From contig JAEMWC010000074.1 of NCBI GenBank assembly GCA_016490735.1, positions 1,261,001-1,325,000 on the forward strand: a stretch of DNA of 64,000 nucleotides. The letters are read 5' to 3'. Within the stretch, counting starts at the first letter, position 1, and every line of letters begins with the position of its first letter. Made by a program: the position numbers and the translations under genes. Under the pieces are notes generated by a model. It saw only the letters and a list, made by a program, of their open reading frames with translations. It did not search any database and was not told the DNA's origin. Below, in pieces: positions 40,836 to 50,882 of this stretch. The stretch comes from Pachyseris speciosa. Its lineage: Eukaryota > Cnidaria > Anthozoa > Scleractinia > Pachyseridae.

Positions 40836-41597
40836 AGTTTTTCCCACATTTGTAGCTAAATTCGTTTCAATTTGTGAGAAAACTGAGCAAATTTTATTCT
40901 CAGCTTGCGCGCGCGGAATGACGTCAGTGATCGTACATGTTGCGTCAACACTGTGTCTCGTTGTAAAAATTCTTTTTAACTGGCGGTTAAAACCGTTCAG
41001 GTAAAACAAGCATCACTTAGAATTCGTGTCGTCTGTTCTGTTTTATGACTGTACTATTTTAATCGAGAAGTTTATTTTTTTAATTGTGAAAAATGCCAGA
41101 TTTGTAATGATCTTGAAACTGCACGCGCAGACAAATGGCGTCATCCGCGTGCTTTGTACTCTCATAGGCACGCTGATTTCAAAGAAAAGATGCGCCAGCT
41201 ATATTATAAAGATATAGTATGCAATAGCAGAAAGTAAAACAAGCAAATCTCTTCGAATCATCAGTAAACAAAGTTGATAGGAACCTCGATAACGTTCAAG
41301 ATTCGGATCGACACATTCCTCGTCATCACGTACTAATTATTAATATTCAGAACTTGTAACGCTTGCACGGCAGAAGTTTCTTCCGAAACATTTCTGTAAA
41401 ATTCAAAGTCGTCGCTGTATATCTAAATCCCCGGCTAAACGATTAAGGGGGCTTGATAGTCTAGTCCGCTTTTTAACCAAAATCAGACTCACGCAGAAGC
41501 AACCACCATCATGCAACTCATTGCCATGAATGATGACAAACACAATGATGTTCGAGTCTCTTGTTGCCATGGAAACAGAACAAGCTTGTCAGATTAA

Positions 41598-42596
41598 CCC
41601 ATTGGCACCCGTGCCGGCCAAAACCGGCCGTAAAAAACTCCCATGCTTCAAAACATTGCAACTCTCTCAATCGCACGAATATTGCCCTAACTGTTAGTTG
41701 TGAGCACGAAATGGAATGCCCTTTAAATTTGGATATCCAATAAATGCAAGAAACGTAGCGATTTTTACCAAATATGGCCTTTTGAGTTTGGACAAGAACG
41801 AAACTGGCCGTTTTTAACGTCAAAGAGAAACAACAAAAATGCCCCTTTTTGCCTTCATGTTTTTTAGGGAAATCATCGTCGAAAAACCAAAATTCAACCG
41901 TCATAACGAAATTCAGTCCTTTTTCTAGCTTAGAAATGACTTTTTTTGTTGATATTCTTCTCCCGAGCGTAGATACAGCCTTTTGTTCCAGTGCATTCGG
42001 GCCTTCCCGACATTTTCAACATCTTGAGCGCATTGCATGCTGGGAACTAACGAGAATTTTTGACAGCGCCCGTTCCTTCCCCCAATTCTTTCACACAGCC
42101 ACTCCGACCTACCGCCAAAATTTCCTGCTCGTGGTCATCTTCAGTACACAGAAATTCCAAAATATGTGGCGGTAGGTCGAGAAATTCATCAATAGTCGAG
42201 TCCCAAAGGTACTAAGTGTTCGACCGGCCAAATTCCCAGTTCGTCGAGTAACAAGCCAAATTCAACAACAAAGTACATCACCTTGCTCGATTCTTTGAGA
42301 AAGTGGACTCTTAGCTACCGTCACGCTTAATGATGCTCATCAGGCAGCCGCTAAAGATGAAAAATGGCTGTAAATTTAGCAGAAATCGCAAGCAAACCCA
42401 ACTTGGGCCATTGTTGTCGCTTCACGGATAAAAAATAGCTACGTCAAAATGACGTTTCCAGAAACCTTGAGCCTCCAGTAACTTAGGACAGCACCACTTT
42501 TCCCTGGTAGTTCAAATAAAGAGTCACGAATTGCTATTCATCGTTTATAGGTGGAAAATCACTCCGAAAATGTAAAAACCTGCTGTAGTCAATGGG
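41598..42596. mobile_element. TTAA-flanked piggyBac-like non-autonomous element, second copy
   Basis: TTAA at 41594 and 42597. Left CCCATTGGCACCCGTGCCGG and right GTAGTCAATGGG match the ends of 28173-28967, but the interiors differ. No transposase frame is visible. Confidence 0.7.
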
Positions 42597-43226
42597 TTAA
42601 TAGTGCCTCCTCGGTAACAATATGAGCAAAAGCACTTAGTCAGGGGGGCAAGAAACAATTTTTTACAAATTACGTCTGTATTGATCTATGCAATGAGCTA
42701 AACTTGTGGACTGACTTTGGTTATTTGCAGGGAGAAAAATCATCAAAGTCTCACTCTGCCAAAAATGAGTGCTTTTGCCTATACATGCTATCAGTCTTTC
42801 GAATGCCATGAAACAAGAATTGAACAGATTGGCTTTATTCTGGTTCATTGCATAGAAGGTTTGCCTACCTCAAATTTGGGCCCTAAAATCTAGTAAAAGT
42901 AAAAGCATGGAAAGTAAATAATTTTGCCCTCTACAAATTCCATGCCAGTTTCAAATTTCAACCTGCATAGGGTCACGAAAATATTTGCTGTGGTCAGGTT
43001 TTGCCATCTTTTCAGTACAAAAGTGTTTGTTACATATGAAGCAAATAAATAGCATAGAGATGGGACGTAAACAACATATCAGCTCAAACTACACGTAGTG
43101 CAAGAATTAAACGAAAATCTTACCTCGCAAACGAGCAGTCTGGACAAATCTTTTTTCAACTGAATCCTTATTCAGAGTAAACATTACAAAACAGCTCTTC
43201 TGCTTCCAATTAATTAAAGAGGAAGT

Positions 43227-43498
43227 TTGAGAAAAAAAAGTCGTGAGCAAGTGAAACGGTTCGCACTCAAGTTTTTTAAGAACACAGAAGACGGGAGACG
43301 GTTTACGGATTTCTTGACTGAACGCCGCCTGTGGGGTATGGCAAGAATACCTCTTCTCTTGCTGATGCTTTGTCTCAGCTGCAAGGAAAAAGGCCGTGAA
43401 GAACTATCAGCTTCTCATGCGAAGCTGTATGAAAGTTTTCTGGAGACCTTGTTCAACCACATGGTAGCTAAACAACCTAACCAGGCATTTGCAAGTTT
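43227..43498 (+). pseudogene. NACHT-domain (NLR) fragment
   Basis: The open frame holds the C-terminal part of a NACHT ATPase: a helix (VKRFALKFFKNTEDGRRF), the signature GMARIPLLLLMLCLSCKEKG, then an ELSASHAKLYESFLETLFNHM helix. NACHT proteins are intracellular immune sensors with large repertoires in corals. No P-loop or repeats are nearby, and the frame is cut at 43498 by a SINE, so this is a fragment. Confidence 0.65.
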
Positions 43499-43609
43499 CA
43501 ACAGGCTTCTTTTCGCAATTGCATAAATTGCGTTCACAACTGCAAGGATCATTCTTCATTTGATTTCATTTCCGCAGTTCATATATGATTTATTTTATAT
43601 ATCATTCAC
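43499..43609 (+). mobile_element. 5'-truncated SINE with 12-bp TSD
   Basis: Tail-only copy of the SINE at 55416 (CTTCTTTTCGCAATTGCATA ... TTCATATATGATTT). ATTTGCAAGTTT is duplicated at 43487-43498 and 43610-43621. The end of a CAGGGGCACCCAACGA MITE follows at 43629. Confidence 0.8.
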
Positions 43610-44159
43610 ATTTGCAAGTTTAGATGAATACCAGGGGCACCCAACGACAAGTTTCGGTAGATATCTGTTCGGTGGAGGGTAGTTCGCCTTGATTCTTTCT
43701 TTCGTTTACAGCAACCCAAACCGAAAAAAAGCAAACCGGTTTGCTCTCTTTTTCCTTTGAACCCCCCGTAAGCGCCCACTCAAAATGTTAAGCATAGGCT
43801 GTCGCTTATGAGAGTTCAGACCACATGGGTCTACACTTTTGAGTCATTTGCAAGAGGAAACAGAATCTTCTCGTTCATTTTCGTCAATATAAGGCGTACG
43901 TGTGTTTGTACCATTTACGTCTCCGGTGTTGGCCAAGAGAGCGAACGTGTAACTGAACGGCTAACAATTGCGCCTCCGGAGAGTTAGTATTAAGGGAAAA
44001 GTGGTCGCTTACGGGCGGGTTAGAAACAAAAGAAAATTTCAAACCGTCAGCTCTAAAAGTGGTCGCGGTCGTTTTCTAGATGTTTCCTCACTGGAAAAAG
44101 TTTGGCATTTTGGAAAAGCGGTCGCTTACGGGAGATGGTCGCAAAGGGAAGTTTGACTG

Positions 44160-44370
44160 TAGAGAAATATTACTATCAACGTAGCCGATTGCTATGCCTT
44201 AAACTAGAATTTTTTCCTGCATTTTAAGGCAGGCAACCAGCAGTAAAACACTGGGAACAATCTCTAAGGGGAGCAAGTTCCTGTTCGAGAGAGCACCGGG
44301 CTCGAGAGAGCGGAGGCTAGTCCGTTCAAGCTGCCTTAGCAATCGGCTACGTTGATAGTAATATTTCTCG
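44160..44370. mobile_element. foldback with GAGAAATATTACTATCAACG arms
   Basis: A 31-base arm at 44161 is repeated exactly in reverse complement near 44340. No coding content. Confidence 0.65.
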
Positions 44371-44943
44371 AACACTTAAAAGTCCTCGAGATAGCGGCAG
44401 TCTACTGAAAGACTTTCTTAACTGGAGAGTCTGAATTCGAGAAAAACAGTCTTGAGGCAATAAATACATTTATTTTATACGGTTTGATGCCAGGCTAAAG
44501 GTATTTACACTTCTCTTTATTATATATTTTTCTACGTATTCATTAGCGATGGATCAGTTTTGGTCAACTATCGGATCACAAGACTCGGGACTCCCCCTAA
44601 AAGGGAATACAATTTTTCGTTTGTTAGTAAAATCTTCCAAAATCCTCTGTTAGATTTCGTTGTTAGACAGGTATTAATTGCAAAGAAGTCTGTTATACTC
44701 TGAAATCAAACTGGACTTTCTAACAGTCTCCCAAGACCGAGCAGCAAAGTGAAACCTGAAGAGTTAAAAGAAATTGTGTCAAGTAAGAGAGTGTGTTCCA
44801 ATGTAAAATGACTAAATTCAAACCATACCTGATAATTACGTACTTGTTGTAATTCAATCCTTTCCTTGGTTCAATTTTTATTTTCCTTTCACAAGGAGTA
44901 TGAAACAAAGAAAAAGAAAAATTGTGCCAAGGAAAGTATTGAA

Positions 44944-45114
44944 TAGGCCATTTCAAATTACCTTTGGCCTCTTTTTCAAAGCGAGACCTGGTGTTCAACC
45001 ATTCTTATGAAAATAAGTTTAATTTGCATGTGAATGAGAACTAATTTTCGTATGAAAAGATGAGCACCAGGACTCGCTTTGAAAAGAGGCCAAAAATAAT
45101 TCGGAAATGGCCTA
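44944..45114. mobile_element. MITE with TAGGCCATTTC ends
   Basis: TAGGCCATTTCAAATT and TTTGGCCTCTTTTTCAAAGC pair with the right end (GCTTTGAAAAGAGGCC ... GAAATGGCCTA). About 170 bp. Confidence 0.7.
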
Positions 45115-45682
45115 TTACAACACAGTCTATACTTTACGTTTTACTTTTTTTCATAGTAATTAACCGTAATTCCTCCGCTATCGGTTTTATAATAGTAATA
45201 GGACTGAGTTTAATTTGATCTGTAATCATGTGCGTGACAAACAATCGGACGACCAAAATTCCTTTGGCCAATTTGTTGACACAAACGTAACTGTCTGAGG
45301 TGACTCGAGTGTCATCCTAAGGCAGTAGACACATACCCACTTGGGTACCTATTTTTAACTCATTCATGCGCGCATGCGCATGGAATGAGTTGTTGTGAAG
45401 AGGGGATTTTGGCGTGTACAAAAATCTGCTTAGACGGAAACGGAAGTAACGTCACAAAATGGTGGGAAAACCGCTAAGTAGCTGATTTTCTACGCCATTT
45501 GGTGGATAAATGTCGGTATGTAGCACGTGTATGTTATTACGGCAGCTGAAAGAACTTCTGAAAGAGCGAGCTGTCATTTTTGGACTTTTCCCATTCCTAA
45601 ATCTTTCAAGCAGTATTCTGTAGCTTGGCTGTGAATTCCTGCCATATAACTGCGCAGGTCTGACTATTTAACAAAAAAAAAA

Positions 45683-45845
45683 AAAACAATTGGTTCATGC
45701 TTCAGCGTGCGTTCATGGAGATATGAAGCACGCGGGAAGTTTGGAGAGCACGAAAGATGCGTAACTCTAGCTTATTGAGTGCTCTCCAAACTTCCTAAGT
45801 GCTTCGTATTTCGAAGAACACACAGCTGACGCATGAACCAATTGT
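45683..45845. mobile_element. palindromic MITE with CAATTGGTTCATGC ends
   Basis: Arms of about 70 bases, including GGAAGTTTGGAGAGCAC against GTGCTCTCCAAACTTCC, around a short centre. Confidence 0.65.
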
Positions 45846-45944
45846 TTTATAACATTTTCAACGCAGTAGTTTAAATATTGTATAAAGAAAAATTCCCTCT
45901 GCTACGTCATCAGCGTGCACAATAGGAATTTAAAAAAATTAATA

Positions 45945-46200
45945 ATTCATGAAGGAAATACAAAAGAAATTAATTTTTAATGAGTGTCTTTGTATCTGAT
46001 AAAGACATGGCTAAATTTTACATCCGATTTTCTAGGCCAAAATAACCCAAATCTAAATTTTAGTGTAAGAATGGATAGATGTACAGTAAAGTTTATTAAG
46101 CCGTTCAATAAACTCACAATTCGTGTTTTATCAAGTCCTAAAACACTCGGCTGCGCCTCGTGTTTTAAACTTGATAAAACACTCCCGCTCATTTATTAAA
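45945..46200. repeat. dispersed repeat, relative of 85-225
   Basis: Shares TTTTACATCCGATTTTCTAGG and the GAAGGAAATACAAAAGAAATT region with 85-225 in reverse sense. It ends in a hairpin (GTGTTTTATCAAGT ... ACTTGATAAAACAC). Confidence 0.6.
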
Positions 46201-46829
46201 GATTACATAAAGCACGCTCGCGCAATTGAATTTGACAATTGAATTTAGCAGTTATGTTATAAAATTTATTTCATACTGTTATATATTGCAGTCAAAACCG
46301 CCAGTCGCTACTGAACCCGCAAGAATCCCACAACATTTCATTTCGCGTTGTTTTCTTCTAACTCAACAGACCCAAATGTATTTTGCGGCTGGTATTTAGT
46401 GTTGATTCACTTTTCAACAGTAAAAAGCAAGCAAGACTAAAACAAAAACTGAAGTTACTTTTCTGTTTAACGTTTTACCGATTATTCTTGTTTTAAAACA
46501 TCGCTGTTTTGTTGCTGAAAGTTTATAAGTTCACTACACCATGTTAGTTTTAAATGCATTTCCAAGTCAACGTGCAAAGGGCGCGCGGGTTTGTGTCCGT
46601 TCTCACCCTCGGAGACCCAGGGGTGGATAGTTAGGATCCCGATTTGGCCCGTGAATTCTTGGTACCATCCCAACTATCTGCCCCTGAGTCTGGTTATCTG
46701 TTCTCTAAACCAATCAAATTGCTATTTGCTAGTGCGTTTGTTATTGCGGTACTGTTTGTGTGTAATAAAAAAACATCCCTTACCTTTATGCAAAAATAAT
46801 AAAAAAAAAAAAACAGCTAAAATAAGGAG

Positions 46830-47425
46830 CTATCTATCAGAGGAGTCTACAATAGCACTCATACATGCTTTTATAACTTGTAGGTTAGACAATGGGAATG
46901 CCCTTTTATACGGACTGCCAAAATACCAGATCCACAGGCTACAGTCTGTTCAGAACTGCGCCGCTCGTCTTGTTAAGCGTCTTTCTAAATTTGGTCATAT
47001 TTCACCATTACTTTCTGAGCTCCACTGGTTACCAGTGGCGCATCGCATTGTTTTTAACATCTTATTATTGGTTATTACCGTAATTTAGCCCCTACTTATA
47101 TCAGTGATTTATTAACACAGTATGTTACTAGTCGTAGTCTCACGTCATCCAATCAGTCTCTACTGGTTGTTCCAAGGTCTTTTCAAAAGACTTACGGTGA
47201 CAGAGCTTTCGCAGTGGCTGGTCCACGGTTGCGGAATGCTCAGCCCATTCATATGAGACAGCCTCGTATTTCATTAGCTTCTTCGTTAAGAGAAGTCTGA
47301 AGACTCACCTTTCCAAAAAAGCTTTTTTGCAAAATATTTCGTAAATTTGTGTCATTTTTAAGTTATCTTTTTAATGTAGTATTGTAAAGTGCCATAGTGC
47401 AGTTAGTGGATATGACACTATATAA

Positions 47426-47510
<85 letters not shown>

Positions 47511-47525
47511 TATTATTACCCATTT
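46830..47525 (+). pseudogene. LINE RT C-terminal fragment with (ATT)n tail
   Basis: The frame shows the post-RT region of CR1/L2-like LINEs: ALIHAFITCRLDNGNALLYG, then LQSVQNCAARLVKRLSKF, then SELHWLPVAHRI. It then decays, with recognisable PRSFQKTYGDRAF in a shifted frame. The 3' end runs into a long ATT repeat (47426-47525). Strongly 5' truncated. Confidence 0.75.
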
Positions 47526-47574
47526 TTTATTATTGAAAAGCAATAAGCGTGTTGAGAGCCAACTTTTCGCAAAG

Positions 47575-47690
47575 TTTAAAAAAAATTGTAGGAGCGGATT
47601 CAGAGCCAGCTTTTTTTTTAAACTTAAGGTGGCTCTGAATCCGCTCCTACAAATGTTTTTATCTTTGCAAAAAAGTTTTATTGTATTATG
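47575..47690. repeat. hairpin, TTGTAGGAGCGGATTCAGAG arms
   Basis: AGGAGCGGATTCAGAGCCA at the left pairs with TGGCTCTGAATCCGCTCCT. A related GGTAGGAGCCACCTTAA lies at 47944. Confidence 0.6.
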
Positions 47691-48660
47691 CTCATTATTT
47701 CGCGAAAATAAAAAGAATGGGGGTCACCAAGCTCGTTTTTGAGGTTATTGTCGCTTAAAGCTAAAATTAGGGGTGTTTTAACAGGTTAAGGCATTGCTTT
47801 TGCAGCCTGTTATGTCAAAAAAAGTTTCATAACTTGTTCACCAATGATTGGACATTTCTTTCATACCAATTTAAAGGTATTAACGTATAAAGATTGCTAG
47901 CAATGATCCAGCGAAATAATAGTGCTTGAAATTGCTGAAAATCGGTAGGAGCCACCTTAACTGCCCGGTTAAATGGTGAAATTAAACTAGAACAAAATGA
48001 GAGACAGAAAAGTAAGAAGGTAAAGATAGGGAAGAGCTAAGGAAGTATTACAAGGCGCTGACTCTTTACACACAACAGCTTACCAGTTCCTTTCAGTCAG
48101 AGTGTGATGAGTAAGAAGATGTCGATGAACTGAAAAAATCTGCGATAAATTTAAATACGCATATTTATTAACGGCAAGAAGTTCATATTAAGCCATGTAC
48201 TGATTAATTTTGATAAGTTAACCTGACACAATGCGCCTGTTAGATGGTACCTTTCTACTTTGTACCTAGTGCCAATTCAAGTTTAAAGTTCTCTGAGACT
48301 TTACTAAGCAGCATCGACTCCGGATTTTTTCAAAAGGACCCCCTAAAATTCCAGCAGCCGACGTCCGGAGCCCCTCTACTCGCCCTTACATGTAAGTTAC
48401 GTTTGCCCTCATTAAACTGTGACCGTCACCTCTAATACAACAGTTTACTGCAAGAGAATTATTTGACTTTGAACCAAAAAGGACCAACTGAAAACTTGTG
48501 TAGATAACTACAGACCTTCCCTAACAAATTAGTCTTCTAACCGGCATATGACAACATTGGGTTCTTGGAGATACATACTTCAAGGTTCCTAAATTTAACG
48601 CTACTTCAAACAAAAGCGCGATTGAAGAGTCACCATATCAACAGCCAATGTTCCGCAAGT

Positions 48661-48860
48661 AAACATACCTGATTTCGAAGTGTTTGCAGCACCATCTCAA
48701 AGCTTGGATTTCCCTGATACGTCGGCGACTTGGTACATATTCCATTCCCTTGTTAACGTGGAAAAATTCAACAGTATCATTACAGTCGTATCACATGGGT
48801 ACAACAATCTTTGGGTTGAGGGAGAAGGTGTTCAAAATGAACTAGAAGCCAACAAAGGTA
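48661..48860 (+). other. possible exon, unrecognised
   Basis: An open frame with protein-like composition (DFPDTSATWYIFHSLVNVEK, then SHGYNNLWVEGEGVQ) ends at AAAG|GTAGGA, a plausible donor. Nothing similar is known to me and no partner exon was found on this strand. Confidence 0.3.
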
Positions 48861-49364
48861 GGAGAAACCCGTCAACTGATTGGCGGTGAAAAGGGGCAGA
48901 TATCGACCAAATATAATGATATCTACAATTTGGGACAGTTAAGGCAGATGACTTTAAACAGCCTCTCTTAAGACCCTCCCCTTGTCAATGTTGATGAAAA
49001 AAAAAAGAAACAAAAAACCATTGTGAATATCTTCAAGGCCCACATTCACCCGATAACCTTTGCAAGCGTTTGTTTAAAAAGGTTCTTTAGTTAACCGAGA
49101 TAAAATGGCCAAGTTTTAAAATACAGAAATTGTACCCAAGCACGCAATGCATCTTGGGTTCCCCTTTCAGAAAAGCGTTATTTTCTTTCAACATTGCTGG
49201 GGGGGGGGGGGGGGGGGGGATTGCGCTGGCTTCCATTCGTCTTTTTTTTTTCCCAAAACGTAAAAGACGTAGTTGAACTTTTGGCCAGGATTGTTGTTGA
49301 ATGAAGCTTCGTATGCGACAAAGCAAACATTTCTGCATAATTTCTCCATCTACTGTAGACTCAA

Positions 49365-49578
49365 GTGTTAAAAACAAAAGGTAGCTTAGCCCTTCATCAG
49401 TGGTGTGAAAACGATTTAAAGTACACTTTAAATCGTTTTCACACCACTGATGAAGGGCTAAGCCCGAAACGTATGGTTTGTCTTTCAAACTACTTTTTGG
49501 CACTTCACTACCTTTTGTTTTTAACACTTTCATCCGTATTAGTGCCACGCAGTATTTTTGAACTTTTGTTCATCATTT
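49365..49578. mobile_element. end-only inverted Penelope hairpin with TSD
   Basis: The left 58 bases are the reverse complement of the PLE 3' region with about 45 bases missing. The right part (from 49425) carries the full hammerhead region and the same 3' end as 5461-5598. ATCTACTGTAGACTCAA occurs on both sides (49348-49364 and 49579-49595); up to 5 of those bases may be shared with the element end, so the true duplication is 12-17 bp. No coding sequence is present. Confidence 0.8.
49440..49480 (+). ncRNA. hammerhead ribozyme in end-only PLE insertion
   Basis: Identical in all core and stem bases to 5455-5495. The left arm keeps only the CTGATGA and stem II half, so only one ribozyme is complete here. 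Confidence 0.75.
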
Positions 49579-50261
49579 ATCTACTGTAGACTCAACCGAC
49601 TGCAGGACACGTAGCAATACGGTAGCACCAGTTACCTAGAAAGGTCCGTGGTTGCTGATAAATAAGATAGATAGTTCACTTTGATGAAATAAAAACATGC
49701 AACGAAAAGGAATGAGAATTTCTTCATAAGGCAAGATAAAAGAAACGAAGGGACTTCACTAATCCTAATTTTGAATATGAAGATAAGGCCTCTATAGCTG
49801 TAAACAAAAAAGTTCGTCATCGAAAGGTCTCGATCACATCGTTTAGCGCTACGTTTTACCTGCATGAGGTTGATAGAGTGGAACTAAATAGACATTCATG
49901 TCATCGCACGATGTCAAAAGAGTTCTGTAAGGCATCAAACTGCTGCTCAATAATGAAATCCCACCTGGAATAGGATAAGGTACAGCCACATGTCAAACTA
50001 CACCTAACGCTACTCAAGAGAGATACAAAGTTCAGTCCCATTCTCGTTTTTCGGTGAAATTGATAAAATGGATTCGTCTGAGAGCCGAACACTGAAAGAA
50101 AGCGTGACTGTCAATGTCATATTGGAACAAATGCAACACAATCACCACTGTTGGCTAAGATAACTCACTCAACAAATCGTACACATTAGCAGAATCTCTT
50201 GTTACATAATCATCTGTTTCCTCATTCACGAACCAACTGAGCTGATCACTTAGATCAACCC

Positions 50262-50735
50262 AGTCGTCCTGTTAGCTAACTTGGTAGAGCGCTGCACAAG
50301 TATCGCAGCGGTCATGAGGTTAACTGCCAACAGGTTGGTTCAGTGGTATAAGAGAAGACTACCGTGGAACTGAGGAGAAAGTTCTGCCTTGGTAATGGCG
50401 TCTACTGTACAAATGGTTAGACTTTCTAGTCTTCTCGGATAAGGACGATAAACCATAGTTACAACCTCTCAACACCTTTTCTTAACTTTGTGGGATGTTA
50501 AAAACCCACGAAGAGCAGGGCACAGAGTTCCCGGTTTCTTGGTCTGGTCTATTCTCCTCAGCAAAGTGTCTGGTTTTGCATGATGTCTCGAAAAGTCTTA
50601 TGGTTTATAAGGCCACATAAAAAGACAGCCATAAGTTCAAGTCAAGGGGACTTTGCCGACTGCTGAAAGTATATAGATGAGAATGTAGATGTCATGGGTT
50701 CGACTCCCGTACAAGCCTGGATTTTTTTTCAGGCT
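50262..50735 (+). mobile_element. tRNA-derived SINE with Nin-DC-like core
   Basis: The head has TAGCTAACTTGGTAGAGCGC (box A). The segment TCTTCTCGGATAAGGACGAT near 50430 is shared with the SINE at 26811. A second box B-like word, GGGTTCGACTCCCGTACA, with a T-run and CAGGC, lies at the end, so it may be two SINE pieces joined. Confidence 0.6.
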
Positions 50736-50882
50736 GTTTTCAACTGGGATGATCCATCACATCTTTTAACCGGTAAAATCTCAGGCTTGTACAGAATGCG
50801 ATCCATTGCATCTTTAATCTTTCACCCACAGTCGAATATATGACACACAAAATCACCCTAATTGATAATGCGAGATACTTAC

